DNA of 64,000 nt, from the NCBI GenBank assembly GCA_003285105.1, contig CP030158.1, positions 62,001 to 126,000 of the forward strand. The letters are read 5' to 3'. A program made the position numbers and the translations under genes. Positions 48,618 through 58,800 of this stretch are shown here, one piece after another (position 1 is the stretch's first letter; each line of letters begins with the position of its first letter). Origin of the DNA: Roseithermus sacchariphilus (lineage in GTDB: Bacteria; Bacteroidota; Rhodothermia; Rhodothermales; MEBIC09517). The notes below the pieces were generated by a model, which worked only from the letters and a program-made list of their open reading frames with translations, ran no database searches and was not told where the DNA came from.

Positions 48618-50702
48618 TCACTTCAACAGGATCATCCGCTTCGAGAGCACCCGGGTGGGCGTCTCGAGCTGGTAGATGTACATGCCGCTGGCCAGGTGGC
48701 TCGCGTCGAAGGTGACGCGGTAGCTGCCGGCCTGCTGCATACCGTCGACGAGCGTGGCCACCTGCCGGCCCAGCAGGTCGAAGACCCGCACCGTCACCTC
48801 CGTCGTGGCATCGAGCGTGTACTCGAACGACGTGGTCGGGTTGAACGGGTTCGGGTAGTTCTGCATCAGCGCGATCTGCGTGGGCAGTTCGCCGTCCACC
48901 GGCTCGATGGACGTGGCCGCCGCCGGGTTTCCCTCGAAGGGCAGCGGGCCCTCGGGCTGGTAGACCTCCGTCTCGCCGTCATCGTTGAAGGCCCAGGCCG
49001 ACGGCCAGGACCCGTCCGCATTCGGCACGATGAACCGCGTGCGCCGCCGCCCGGAGCCCGACGTCGTACCGCCGGCCTCCACCACGAAGTCCTCCGTGCC
49101 GTCGATCCGGTTGCCGTAGGCGTACTTGTACTGGATCCCGGAGTAGGTCGGGCCGACGACGGTGTACGTGCCGGAGTAGACGCCGTCGGCGTCTTCATCC
49201 GTCAGTTGCAGCACATCCGTCAGCTTGACGGCACCGCCGCCCTCTACGACGAACCCCTGCGTGAAGGCCCAGATCGGGTCGCCGATCTCAACGGTCACCG
49301 TGTCCTCGTCCGGGTTGAACGGCCGGGCCTCGTTCGCCAGGGCCGCACTCATGTCCACCGAGAAGGTCAGGTCGATGCTGGTGCCTGCCGGGATGATGTT
49401 CTCCGGCAACACGTCGTTGAAGTTGAAGACGCCCAGGTCCTGGAAGCCATCCGCGATGCCTTCGAACACGAACGTCCGGTTGGCGCCCTGCGTGGAGATC
49501 GGCTCTTCCCAGCCGCTCGGCACGTACTCCACACCGAACTGCTGCTTGAACTTCTCGTCGTCGAGGTTCAGGAAGAACTTGTAGTTGCGCGTGGCGCCGG
49601 GGATGGCGGTGATGGGCACGACGAGCTCATAGATGTTCTGGCCGGGCACGGGGTCCAGCAGGCAGTCGTCGGGCGCGCCGTCGCCCGCACAGTCCCAGCC
49701 GTTGAAGTCCCCGCGGACCTCCAGCGTATCGCCGCGGGCGCGGTCGAAGACGCCGATGGCCTCCATCGGGCTGAGGTCGACGGCGAAGATGATGGCGGAC
49801 TGCACGGGCTGGGCGCTGCCCAGCGGGGCGGTGTTGCCGTAGTAGACCCAGTGCAGCGTCGTGTCCTGCGCAGGCACCGTGAAGGTGCGGTTGCCGCTGA
49901 CGTTGCCTTCCTCCCAGCCGTCGGGCTCGACGAAGAACTTGTACGCCTGCTCCGTGCCGGCCAGATCGGCGGGGTAGTAGGCCACACCCGAGTACAGATG
50001 GTACCCGGCTTTGCTGACGTCATCCAGCTCCGGCGTGAGCATCACCTTCGTCATGCCCCAGTCCAGCGGGCCACGGGCCGCCTCGGGGCCGTCGCCGTCC
50101 GGGTCCAGCGGATCACCCCGCACGCCGACGATGCTGCTGGCGCGGTTGTAGCCGTCATTCTGGCCCTCCTCCGTGTTCATGTAGACGCGGAACCAGACGG
50201 CCACGGTGTCCTCTTTCGGCTCGTAGGGCCGCCAGTCGTAGTCCCCCTTGTTGCCGGGCGGGAAGTCCTTGAACGCGCCCTGCACCTCGAAGAAGTGCAC
50301 CGTCAGCGTCGTGTCGTTCGTGCCGGGGGGGATATTCGGGTTGGGATCGGCCTCCCAGCCGTTCAGACCGATGTCCTCGGCCTGCTGGGAGTAGAACTTG
50401 AAGGTCAGGTCCGTCGTGTCGGCGATCTCGAAGGAGACTTCCCAGTAGTCGCCGCCGACGTTGGCCGGCTCCAGCGTGCTGCTGGCGTTCCAGTCGATGA
50501 TGTTGCCGTCGTAGAGCGTCACCGGCGAGATTCCCTTCACGGCGCCCCGCACTTCGATGAAGCTGTCGGTGGTGATCGTGTCCGGGATCGTCGCGGTGTT
50601 GAGGCGCAGCGTCACCTGTCGGCTCTGCGCGTGGGCGTTGCCGGCGAGGCCTGCCAGGAGGAGCGCCAGACATAGCCACCGGCCTGTCGTAACGATTCGC
50701 AT
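48618..50702 (-). CDS. SusE/F-like starch-binding protein with T9SS sorting domain
   Basis: This 694-residue protein has a signal peptide (MRIVTTGRWLCLALLLAG). Four beta-sandwich modules follow. Two or three carry the carbohydrate-module pattern LEVRGDFNGWD (about 335) or GLNGWEADPNPNIPPG (about 105), close to CBM20/SusE/SusF starch-binding folds. The sequence GSWPSAWAFNDDGETEVYQ also repeats this type. The C-terminal 75 residues are a type IX sorting domain (MQNYPNPFNPTTSFEYTL, FDLLGRQVATLVDG, ASGMYIYQLETP). It should sit on the surface and hold starch for the secreted GH13 and TonB receptor encoded beside it. Confidence 0.82.
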   Translation of the reverse strand: MRIVTTGRWLCLALLLAGLAGNAHAQSRQVTLRLNTATIPDTITTDSFIEVRGAVKGISPVTLYDGNIIDWNASSTLEPANVGGDYWEVSFEIADTTDLTFKFYSQQAEDIGLNGWEADPNPNIPPGTNDTTLTVHFFEVQGAFKDFPPGNKGDYDWRPYEPKEDTVAVWFRVYMNTEEGQNDGYNRASSIVGVRGDPLDPDGDGPEAARGPLDWGMTKVMLTPELDDVSKAGYHLYSGVAYYPADLAGTEQAYKFFVEPDGWEEGNVSGNRTFTVPAQDTTLHWVYYGNTAPLGSAQPVQSAIIFAVDLSPMEAIGVFDRARGDTLEVRGDFNGWDCAGDGAPDDCLLDPVPGQNIYELVVPITAIPGATRNYKFFLNLDDEKFKQQFGVEYVPSGWEEPISTQGANRTFVFEGIADGFQDLGVFNFNDVLPENIIPAGTSIDLTFSVDMSAALANEARPFNPDEDTVTVEIGDPIWAFTQGFVVEGGGAVKLTDVLQLTDEDADGVYSGTYTVVGPTYSGIQYKYAYGNRIDGTEDFVVEAGGTTSGSGRRRTRFIVPNADGSWPSAWAFNDDGETEVYQPEGPLPFEGNPAAATSIEPVDGELPTQIALMQNYPNPFNPTTSFEYTLDATTEVTVRVFDLLGRQVATLVDGMQQAGSYRVTFDASHLASGMYIYQLETPTRVLSKRMILLK

Positions 50703-50810
50703 GGGACTGGTGTGTGTTGGTGATTGGAAGGGTTTCCGGGCGGCCCCACCGTGGGGTCGCCGGGGGTGCCGGCCGCAACGCCGCCGGCGGGCGTACTGAA
50801 GACGTATAGC

Positions 50811-51875
50811 CTAGAATTGCAGGGCCATGGTAAAGCGGTTGACGGCGCCGAAGTACTCCTGCGCCTCGTAGGCATAGTCCAGCCCCAGGTTGAGGCTGCC
50901 GAAGGCGTAGCGAAGGCCACCGCCCAGCGTCAGCGAGCGCAGCGCGTCCGGCAGGAACAGCTCGCTGTAGCCGCCACGCAGCAGGACGAGGTCCCCCAGC
51001 AGCCCGACCTCCGCCCCGACGTTCACATACTGCTCGCTGTTGCTGGGGCTGAGGGCGTCGATGGCCAGCGTGACGCGGCTGCGGGCCGTCTGGTAGAGCT
51101 CGCCCGCCAGCCCGATGCGCATGACCAGCGGCAGATCGAACGGATCCGTCCGGAGCAGCGCCCGGTTGCTCTCGTTGTTGCCGCGGTTGTTCGGGTCGAT
51201 GTCGACCAGCAGCAGCAGGTCGTCGCCGGTGATCTGCATCTTCGTGCCGAAGTTCGAGATAGACGCCCCGAGGCGGATGTCCCGGAACGGCGTGACGAAC
51301 ATCGTCCCGATGTCGATGGCGAAGCCGCCGGCATAGGACTCGGCGATGCGCTCGGTGACGTATTTGCCCGTCATGCCGATGGAGAAGCGGTCGGTCAGGG
51401 CCCGGGCGAAGGACAGCGCGAAGGCATAGGAGGCGGCATCGAACGTCTCACCGGTCCCGTTCTGCTGCTCCACCGTGGTGACCTCCATCTGCGGGCTGCG
51501 CATGCTGGTGACCCCGAAGCCGAACGTGCCGAGCGACGTCGGCAGCGCCAGCGCGGCGTAGCCGAAGTCGATCTCGGCCAGCCACTGGGCATATTCGACG
51601 ACGAGCTGGCCCTGTGGGAGGGCCGTCAGGCCGGCGGCGTTCCAGTAGATCGCCGTGGCGTCGTCGACGGAGGCGCTGATGGCATTGCCCATGGCGGTGG
51701 CCCGGGCGCCGACGGGGATCGTCAGGAACTCCGCCGCCGTCGTGCCGCGCCGGGTGACGGTGCGGGTTTCCTCCTCGAACTGCGCCGCAGCCCGGCCGGG
51801 AAACGCCCCGGCCAGCACGAGCGCGAGCGCCAGCACGGCCGCCGGGCGAACGGGTGGAAAAGGAAAGGACATCAT
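50811..51875 (-). CDS. PorV/PorQ-family outer-membrane protein
   Basis: This 354-residue protein has a signal peptide ending GRAAAQ. FLTIPVGARATAMGNAISAS and DDATAIYWNAAGLTALPQG (about residues 50-90) are the PorV/UPF0164 signature. The rest is an FadL-like beta barrel ending in an aromatic strand (RFTMALQF). PorV shuttles cargo of the type IX system to the attachment complex. A locus-specific copy beside T9SS-tagged proteins suggests dedicated handling of this locus's cargo. It follows the large secreted protein after 48 bp. Confidence 0.9.
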   Translation of the reverse strand: MMSFPFPPVRPAAVLALALVLAGAFPGRAAAQFEEETRTVTRRGTTAAEFLTIPVGARATAMGNAISASVDDATAIYWNAAGLTALPQGQLVVEYAQWLAEIDFGYAALALPTSLGTFGFGVTSMRSPQMEVTTVEQQNGTGETFDAASYAFALSFARALTDRFSIGMTGKYVTERIAESYAGGFAIDIGTMFVTPFRDIRLGASISNFGTKMQITGDDLLLLVDIDPNNRGNNESNRALLRTDPFDLPLVMRIGLAGELYQTARSRVTLAIDALSPSNSEQYVNVGAEVGLLGDLVLLRGGYSELFLPDALRSLTLGGGLRYAFGSLNLGLDYAYEAQEYFGAVNRFTMALQF

Positions 51876-51923
51876 GCGATTCAGGCTTTCGAAGGCCGCG
51901 CGCCGGGACGCACCGGCGGCCGG

Positions 51924-54900
51924 CTATTTGATGATGGCGAACGTCCCCGTCGTCTCGCCGATACCGGGCGCCTCGACGTGGTAGAGGTACAGCCCGTAGG
52001 CCACCGTGAGGTTGTCCTCACTCTGCAGGTCCCACGTCAGCGTGCCGTTCATCAGCGCCTCCGGCGCATTCGGGTCGTTGACGCCCTCGTTCAGCCGCAG
52101 CTCGCGCACGAAGCGGCCGCCGACGGTGAAGATGCGCACGGTGGCCTGCGGCGGGAGGTTGATGAACTTGATCACCCGCGGCCCCCGGCCCGTCGAGAAC
52201 GGGTTGAGCGGCTCGAAGCGGTTGGTGGCCACGTACGGGTTGGGCACCACGCGGATGTTCTCGAGCTGCGCTGCGGCCGCCTCGGCGTCCACCCGCGGCC
52301 CGAAGGCGGTGAACTCGAACTCGTCCGAGGCCAGGAACGGCTTGCGCGTGACGATCCGCGCCACGTCGCCCTGCGCCGGGTTGCGCTTGCCCGTCTCGGT
52401 AAAGTTGAGGCTGATCTCCCAGGTGATGATCCGCGCGTCGCTCTCCGCCCCGAACTGCCGCTCGTAGATGATGATGCGGTCGCTTTCCCCCGCCCCCGCG
52501 CTGAACGTGGCCGGCTCGGTCGAGAGCGCCCCCACGAAGTCATCCCCCGTCAGGTCCCAGAAGGCATAGTCCACCTCCACCTCGCGCGTGCCGCCCTGCC
52601 CGTCGGGCTCGATGCGGTAGACGCGCACGTTGGTCGGGCGCGAGGGCAGCGTGAAGCGCCGGCGGATCTCCAGCTCGGTCGACTGCCCCTCGCCGGGGCC
52701 GACCACCTCCACGCGGTAGTCGAGCGGGTTGCGCAGGCCCTTGACGAAGCCGGCAGCCAGGTACGGCCGCAGCGAGACGGAGTAGATGTCGGTGTCGAAG
52801 CTGACGCCGCCGTCGGTCTCGGTCGGGTTCCAGCCGGAGCGCGTGTTGTCCAGCTGCACCAACCGCTCGGGGCTGAAGAGCAACTCGAAGCCGATCGGGC
52901 GGCCCTGGTCGTCCAGCGGCGGGAACTCCTGGCCGGGCAGGAAAGCGCGGGACCGGTTCAGCAGCGTGTCTCCCGTGGTCAGATTGATCAGCGAGAAGTT
53001 CTTCGTCGTCAGCGTATCCGGCGTGATGAGCGTGCCGCGGATCAGCGTATCCTCGAAGACGACGCGGAAGCGGTCGCCGTCGTTGTAGACGCGGGGGTCC
53101 ACGATGCGGTAGCCGATGCGGCTGCTCGTGAAGCCCTTCGTGCGGATCAGCAGGCCGTCGTTCGACTCCAGCTCGGCGCTCCGGTAGCCGGCCACGGGCG
53201 GCGTGGGCACCACCTCGACGACGTTCGGGCCGGTCTCGATGGTGCCGTCGGGCAGGCGGCGGATGCGGATGGGCGTCTCGGTCGGCGCGATGTTGGCCGA
53301 GGGCGCCCCGAAGTCGTAGGCCGTCACGGCGTAGTAGTACGTCAGGCCGTTGGTGACGGTCGTGTCCACGAAGACGTGCGCCAGGCCGTTGGCCGCCTCG
53401 CCGAGGTCCTCGTCCTGCCGGTCGTTGCCGAGATAGAACTTGATGCCGTTGATGTCGACCGGGTGGAAGCCTTCGTTGCCGTTGATCAGGTCGAACTGCG
53501 CGATGGGCTTGCGGAAGGTGAGGTTGCCGCGCCCGTCGGTGATGGTGAGCGGGTCGAGGAAGGCCGGGTCCGTCGAGCGGTAGATCCGGTAGCCCTCGAA
53601 GTCCCGCGCGGGCAGTCCGAGGCTTTCGAGGAAGGGGTCGACGGAGTCCTCGGCGTCGGTGTCCCAGTAGAGCGTCACGCGGCCATCGCCCGGCACGGCC
53701 GTCACCGTGGGCGTGTTGGGCGCCTGGGCGAACTGGTAATCCTCCGAGTACGCATCCAGCGCATTGTCCCGGGCCGCCAGCGCCTCGTCCTGCGTCAGGC
53801 CGAGCTGCACGGAGAGCGAGATGCGCTCGGTCTGCCCGGCCCGCAGCGGGAAGAGGCCGCTGGAGACGACCAGGTCGTTGTCCCCCGGCGCCGGCCGCTC
53901 CGTGTCGAAGTCGCCCGGCACCATGTAGGTCCGGAACAGGGCGCGATCCGAGATGGTCGACAGGTTGAGCGAGTTGGCGGCGAAGAGCTGGACGTTGGTG
54001 ATGCCGATCTGGTCGGACTCCGAGACGTCCGTCACGTCGATGTTCTTCTCACCCGGGAAGGGCGTGCCCGCCCCCGAGGTCGGCTGCCCGTCCCCGTCGC
54101 CCGGGTCCCCGCTGAAGGGGTTGCCGTCGAGGCCGGTGTCGTCGCGCAGCGGGTTCCAGTCGCCGTCGTTGTCGATCCCGTCGGCCCGGCTCTCGTCGAT
54201 CATCTCGTCGATGCCCTCGTCGATGCCCTCGTCCACGGCGCCGTCGCCGTCGTTGTCGATGCCGTCGGCATAGGGCTTGCCCAGGTCTTCCGGGCCGAGG
54301 GCGAAGAGCACGATGTCGGTCCCCGGAACGCGATAGCGCCCGTAGGGGTCGCCGGCGGCCTGGTCGATCATCTCCTGCGTGACCACCGGCCCGCAGACCT
54401 CCGCCAGGTAGTCCGGCGGCGGCGTGTCCACGACGCAGTCGGTGTGCGGCAGCAGCCCGTCGCCGTCGTTGTCGATGTGATCCCGAAAGCCCCGGCCGAT
54501 GTCGCTCTCGTCGAGCCCGACCAGGTGCACGATGGGGCGGCCGTTGCTCCGCTGCTGGATCGGGCTGGCGGCCGGGTTCGGGGGCCAGCGGCCCCAGGCG
54601 TCGCTGGTCGCCTCGGCCACCATCTCCGCCGTGACGACCGGGCTGCCCGGCTCGCCGTCGCCGTCGTTGTCGATGTAATCGGCATAGCCGACGCCCACGC
54701 TGGACACCTGCTCGCCGGAGAAGGCGATGTGCGTCTGGTTCTCGTCGATGAGGCCGTTGCCGTTGTCGTCGATGCCGTTGGCCGGATCCTCCCCGGTCAG
54801 AAACGCCTCGGGCACGACCGGGCTGTTGCACTCGCCGTTGTTGCGCGGGCAGTCCGGCGAGGTCGATCCGTCGGCGTCGTTGTCGATGCGGTCGACGGCG

Positions 54901-55898
54901 TTGCCCGGGGTTTCGAGGAAGGCAATGGCGGCGGCCCCGACCGGGTCGGAGCCGAAGTTCTGATCGCCGACGCCGTCCTGGTCCGTCATGAAGGCCACGT
55001 CTTCGAGCAGGTCGAAGAAGATGACGTCGTCGGCACAGTCGCCGCCGGCACAGTCGGCCAGCCAGACCGAGAAGCCGACGCTGTTGAGGTCTTCGGTGCC
55101 GTCGTTCTTGACGCCCTGGATCATGAAGACGACGTCGTCGATGAGGATCTGGCTCCAGGCCAGGATGCGGGAATCGACGATCAGGCCGAGGCCGCCGCGC
55201 GTGGCGTCGGTGGAGTCGGGGCGGTAGACGCCGAGGTAGCGGTCGTACTGGTCATCGCCGGCCTTGTAGAAGAATTCCTGGTCGGCGTTCTCGATGTTCT
55301 TGCCGAAGAAGCCGTTCCAGGAGCCGGCCCAGCCCGGGTCGGCGGCATCGCCCTGCTTGTCGGGCCAGAATGGCGGCCAGCTGGTCGGGTCGTCACTCTG
55401 CGCGATGCCGAACTCGCTGCCGGCCGGGTTCACGTAGCCCCGGATCGGCTCGAAGGTCCACGAGTTTTCCTCGCCGCGGCTGTTCTGCCGGAAGTCCGAG
55501 ATGTCCGTGATGTAGATCGTCTCGCCCTCCTGGCCCGGGACGTTCGTGGTCACCTCGGCGCCCACCCAGAGCTGCGTCAGCGCCACGTAGATGCGGTTGG
55601 TGTTCTTGGGCCACTCGTACCAGTAGTCCGCGGGGTTGCCCGACTGCGCAGTCTGCGTCCAGTTGGTGATGGTCGCGCGGATGTTGTTGCCATCGATGTC
55701 GTCGCGGCGGCGTTCGAGCGGGTCCACGCGCTCGTCGCTGGGGACGTGGTTGCGGTCGATGACGCCCTGGGCCTGCACGGCGGCCGGCAGCACCAGGAGC
55801 GCCACCCAGAGCGCCGCACCCACGGCTCCCGGTACCAGCCGGTGCCGGCGCCATCCGCCGGACGATGTCACTGCTGCGTGCATGAGGAGGGTCTGCAT
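51924..55898 (-). CDS. Large secreted protein with DNDGDG motifs, FN3 and sorting-like end
   Basis: This 1324-residue protein starts at ATG 55898 (an ATG at 55883 is also possible) with a signal sequence ending AAVQAQ. Residues about 320-600 carry six Ca-binding-type motifs such as DYIDNDGDG, DHIDNDGDG and DGIDNDGDGAVDEG. A fibronectin type III-like domain lies near 750 (GDGRVTLYWDTDAED, FEGYRIYRSTD). The end (VVPNPYVATNRFE, RIFTVGGRFVRELRLN, YGLYLYHVEAP) resembles a variant type IX sorting domain. No SusD-like TPR fold is visible. Placed between the TonB receptor and PorV-like gene, it may act as the receptor's surface lid or substrate-binding partner. That role is inferred. Confidence 0.75.
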   Translation of the reverse strand: MQTLLMHAAVTSSGGWRRHRLVPGAVGAALWVALLVLPAAVQAQGVIDRNHVPSDERVDPLERRRDDIDGNNIRATITNWTQTAQSGNPADYWYEWPKNTNRIYVALTQLWVGAEVTTNVPGQEGETIYITDISDFRQNSRGEENSWTFEPIRGYVNPAGSEFGIAQSDDPTSWPPFWPDKQGDAADPGWAGSWNGFFGKNIENADQEFFYKAGDDQYDRYLGVYRPDSTDATRGGLGLIVDSRILAWSQILIDDVVFMIQGVKNDGTEDLNSVGFSVWLADCAGGDCADDVIFFDLLEDVAFMTDQDGVGDQNFGSDPVGAAAIAFLETPGNAVDRIDNDADGSTSPDCPRNNGECNSPVVPEAFLTGEDPANGIDDNGNGLIDENQTHIAFSGEQVSSVGVGYADYIDNDGDGEPGSPVVTAEMVAEATSDAWGRWPPNPAASPIQQRSNGRPIVHLVGLDESDIGRGFRDHIDNDGDGLLPHTDCVVDTPPPDYLAEVCGPVVTQEMIDQAAGDPYGRYRVPGTDIVLFALGPEDLGKPYADGIDNDGDGAVDEGIDEGIDEMIDESRADGIDNDGDWNPLRDDTGLDGNPFSGDPGDGDGQPTSGAGTPFPGEKNIDVTDVSESDQIGITNVQLFAANSLNLSTISDRALFRTYMVPGDFDTERPAPGDNDLVVSSGLFPLRAGQTERISLSVQLGLTQDEALAARDNALDAYSEDYQFAQAPNTPTVTAVPGDGRVTLYWDTDAEDSVDPFLESLGLPARDFEGYRIYRSTDPAFLDPLTITDGRGNLTFRKPIAQFDLINGNEGFHPVDINGIKFYLGNDRQDEDLGEAANGLAHVFVDTTVTNGLTYYYAVTAYDFGAPSANIAPTETPIRIRRLPDGTIETGPNVVEVVPTPPVAGYRSAELESNDGLLIRTKGFTSSRIGYRIVDPRVYNDGDRFRVVFEDTLIRGTLITPDTLTTKNFSLINLTTGDTLLNRSRAFLPGQEFPPLDDQGRPIGFELLFSPERLVQLDNTRSGWNPTETDGGVSFDTDIYSVSLRPYLAAGFVKGLRNPLDYRVEVVGPGEGQSTELEIRRRFTLPSRPTNVRVYRIEPDGQGGTREVEVDYAFWDLTGDDFVGALSTEPATFSAGAGESDRIIIYERQFGAESDARIITWEISLNFTETGKRNPAQGDVARIVTRKPFLASDEFEFTAFGPRVDAEAAAAQLENIRVVPNPYVATNRFEPLNPFSTGRGPRVIKFINLPPQATVRIFTVGGRFVRELRLNEGVNDPNAPEALMNGTLTWDLQSEDNLTVAYGLYLYHVEAPGIGETTGTFAIIK

Positions 55899-55936
55899 AA
55901 AAGCTCAGTCAGCGTAAAAGCTCGGTCAGCTCGGGG

Positions 55937-58777
55937 TCAGAAGTTGAATTCCAGGCCCAGGTGCACCCGGCGGGGCTCCACGTAGAACTCCGGGCGCACG
56001 AAGTAGCCGGGGTCGAACGACGCCGTCTGCTGCTGGAACAGCGTCACATCCGGCTTGCCGGTGTCGGAGAAGACGTTCGTCGCGTTCCGGGCGTCGAAGA
56101 GGTTGTAGACCTGAATGAAGACGCGGGGCTGGACGGGGCCGAGCGAGAAGCGCCGGTAGGCGTTCAGGTCCACCTGGAAGCTCGACGGCTGGCGGCGCGA
56201 GTTGGAGGGGAACTCGGGCGGCACGTCTGCGCCGACCAGCACCGCCTCGGGGAAGGACGGGGTGTAGGGGAAGCCCGTCCCGAAAATGCCCAGCACCGAG
56301 GCGCCCCAGTCCCGACCGCCGACGTAGACCGAGCCGGCCACCTTGTGGCGCTGGTCCCAGTCCAGCGGCAGCAGCGCCAGCTTCGGCTGCTGGTTGCCCT
56401 GCAAGGCGAAGAATTCCTCGGCGGGGTTGGAGTTCGAGCCCTCCACCACCTGGAACGTGTAGTTCAGATCGAAGCCGTAGTTGTCGCGGAAGTCCCGCCG
56501 GAAGGTCAACGTGACGCCCTTGGTGTTGGCATAGTCCCGGTTGGCGTAGATGACGTAGTTGACGCCGGGCAGCTCCGACTCGATCAGGGGCGAGGTCGAG
56601 ACCCAGTCGCGCACGTCGCGGTAGTAGCCCGTCACGTCGATCACGTACTCCCCGAAGCCCTGCTTCAGGCCGATCTCGTACATGACGGTCTTCTGCGCGT
56701 CGAGCTGCGGGTTACCGAAGGGGCCGTACGTGCCGGAGCGGTTCGGGATTTTGTAGCCGAAGTTCTCGGACATCCGGTCGATCGTAGGGATCTGCAGGAA
56801 GTGGCCGTAGGAGAAGTGGATCACGCCCTCCTCCGTGATCGGGTAGGCCACGCCGAGCCGCGGCGAGAGCTGGAACTTGGGGTCGGTCTCCGTCCACCAG
56901 TAGGCCTCGCGGTCCTCCACCGTCAGGCGGTTGTCCGGGCGCTCCTCGTCCGCCGTGATCGTGCCGTCGCCGTTGGTGTCCCGGTAGAGGTTGATCTTCT
57001 TGAAGGGGTTGAAGATGTTCGGGTCCTCCGGGTCGGCCGGCACGCGCGCGCGTGCGTCGAAGAAGTCGAACCGCAGCCCGGCGTTCACGATGAAGTTGTC
57101 GAACTCGATCTTGTCCTGGATGTAGGCACTGCCCGAGATGGGGTCGAAGTCGTCGAAGCGCTGATACTGGAAGGAGGTGGCCGGCGGAACGGCCGGCTGG
57201 AACGGTTCGAGGACCTGCCCGTCCTCGCCGGTCGCCGGCACGATGCCGAAGGCCTCGAAGTCGAGCACGTCCATCCGCGCTTCGAGGCCGACTTTGACCA
57301 GGTGATGCCGGGCCACCTGGCTCGTCAGGTCGGCCTTGACGAAGTAGGAGGTGCTCGATCGCCGGAACTGGCCCATGTCCATGCCCCCCCGCGCGAAGCG
57401 GTTGCCGCCGGTGACCACGGGCTCGTAGATGCCCGACCCCGGAATCACCTCCACGGAGTCCGGCGGGTCGATGGCGAAGCCGTTGTAGCGTGGGTCCGTC
57501 GGATCTTCGAAGCGATAGCTCTCCAGGTCGCGCGTGAAGCGGGCCACGTTGACCGTGTAGAAGGTCGTGGCGCTGAGCAGATGGGTCAGCTTCAGCTTGG
57601 CCTGCCATCCGCGGTCGAGGCTGCGGCCGCGGCCGTCAGGGTTCCAGCGCCAGTAGAGGTTGTAGGGCCGGCTCTCGGCCACCGAGCCCAGGCCGATCAG
57701 GTTGAGGATGATCTCGTTGGAGAGCTGGTACTTCAGATTACCCTGCCAGCTCAGCTTGCCGAACGTGTTCATGGGCACCAGCGATGAATCGCCGTAGGTG
57801 CCGTCCATGTTGTAGAGGCGTGCGCCGTAGAGCCAGCCGTCGTTCTTGAAGTACCGCGCCAGGCCGAAGAAGGTCAGCCGATCGGTCAGGACGGGGCCTT
57901 CGAGCGAGCCGCTGAGGTTGTAATAGTGCGTCGGGCGCAGGGGCAGGTAGGAATACACGTCCACGTCCCGATACTGGATGCCCTGGCTGCTGTAATCCTC
58001 CACATCGGTGCCTCGCAGGTAGGCCTCTCCGCCCTCGCCGCCGACGACGTACGAGCCGCTATAGACCTCGAACGACCCGCCGATGCGGTCTCCGCGCCCC
58101 TCCTTCGTAACCACGTTGATGACGCCGGACATGGCATTGCCGTACTCGGCGTTGAACGTGCCGGAGATGACCTGCAACTCCTGAATGCCCTCGTTCTCCA
58201 GCTGGACGGACGTCGAACCGTCGTAGCTGTCGGTGACGGGCACGCCGTCGACCATGACGGTGACTTCGCTGGTGCGGCCGCCGCGGATGTGGAAGCCGCC
58301 CCCGCGGTCCGTGATGCCGGCCTGCACGTTGAGCACCTGGCTGATCTCCTGCACCGGCAGCCGGTCGATGGTTTCGGCGGTGACGCGGGCCTCGGAGCTG
58401 GTCAGGTCCTTCCGCACGGAGATCTGCTCGGCGGTGACGACGACCTCCTCGCCCTCGAAGACCTCCTCGCGCAGCTGGAAGTCGACCGTCGTGGTCAGGT
58501 CGACGTTGACCTGGACGCCTTCGCGGCGCTCGGTGGCGAACCCGACGAAGGAGGCGACGACGGTGTAGACGCCGGGCCGCACGCCGATGATGACATACTC
58601 GCCGTCGATGTTGGTCGCCGTGCCCTGGGTGGTTCCTTCGATGAGCACGTTCACGCCGGGCAGGGGCTCGCCGGTGGCCGCATCCACGACCCGTCCGGCG
58701 ATCTTCCCGGTCGTTTGCGCTGCCGCCGGTCCGCCGAGCAGCATCAGGAAGCCGAGCACTACGATGACTCGTCGCAT
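55937..58777 (-). CDS. SusC-like TonB-dependent receptor
   Basis: This 946-residue outer-membrane receptor starts at ATG 58777 (MRRVIVVLGFLMLLGGPAAAQ); the much longer open frame upstream is a shadow of the PPIase gene. A CarboxypepD_reg-like domain spans about 24-110 (GKIAGRVVDAATGEPLPGVN). The plug domain spans about 125-240 (ITDRGGGFHIRGGRTSEVTV, GNAMSGVINVVTKEG), and a 22-strand barrel ends in HLGLEFNF. It starts 23 bp after the PPIase gene and is followed 38 bp later by the large secreted protein. It likely imports maltooligosaccharides released at the surface. Confidence 0.93.
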   Translation of the reverse strand: MRRVIVVLGFLMLLGGPAAAQTTGKIAGRVVDAATGEPLPGVNVLIEGTTQGTATNIDGEYVIIGVRPGVYTVVASFVGFATERREGVQVNVDLTTTVDFQLREEVFEGEEVVVTAEQISVRKDLTSSEARVTAETIDRLPVQEISQVLNVQAGITDRGGGFHIRGGRTSEVTVMVDGVPVTDSYDGSTSVQLENEGIQELQVISGTFNAEYGNAMSGVINVVTKEGRGDRIGGSFEVYSGSYVVGGEGGEAYLRGTDVEDYSSQGIQYRDVDVYSYLPLRPTHYYNLSGSLEGPVLTDRLTFFGLARYFKNDGWLYGARLYNMDGTYGDSSLVPMNTFGKLSWQGNLKYQLSNEIILNLIGLGSVAESRPYNLYWRWNPDGRGRSLDRGWQAKLKLTHLLSATTFYTVNVARFTRDLESYRFEDPTDPRYNGFAIDPPDSVEVIPGSGIYEPVVTGGNRFARGGMDMGQFRRSSTSYFVKADLTSQVARHHLVKVGLEARMDVLDFEAFGIVPATGEDGQVLEPFQPAVPPATSFQYQRFDDFDPISGSAYIQDKIEFDNFIVNAGLRFDFFDARARVPADPEDPNIFNPFKKINLYRDTNGDGTITADEERPDNRLTVEDREAYWWTETDPKFQLSPRLGVAYPITEEGVIHFSYGHFLQIPTIDRMSENFGYKIPNRSGTYGPFGNPQLDAQKTVMYEIGLKQGFGEYVIDVTGYYRDVRDWVSTSPLIESELPGVNYVIYANRDYANTKGVTLTFRRDFRDNYGFDLNYTFQVVEGSNSNPAEEFFALQGNQQPKLALLPLDWDQRHKVAGSVYVGGRDWGASVLGIFGTGFPYTPSFPEAVLVGADVPPEFPSNSRRQPSSFQVDLNAYRRFSLGPVQPRVFIQVYNLFDARNATNVFSDTGKPDVTLFQQQTASFDPGYFVRPEFYVEPRRVHLGLEFNF

Positions 58778-58800
58778 GGGGATCTTCGTTCCGTGTACGA

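Noticed and set aside
50724-55985. A 1753-codon open frame on plus across the PorV-like and large secreted genes
   Set aside because: Composition is low-complexity (V, R, D, G, H) with no domain; the minus-strand genes have signal peptides, domains and sorting ends.
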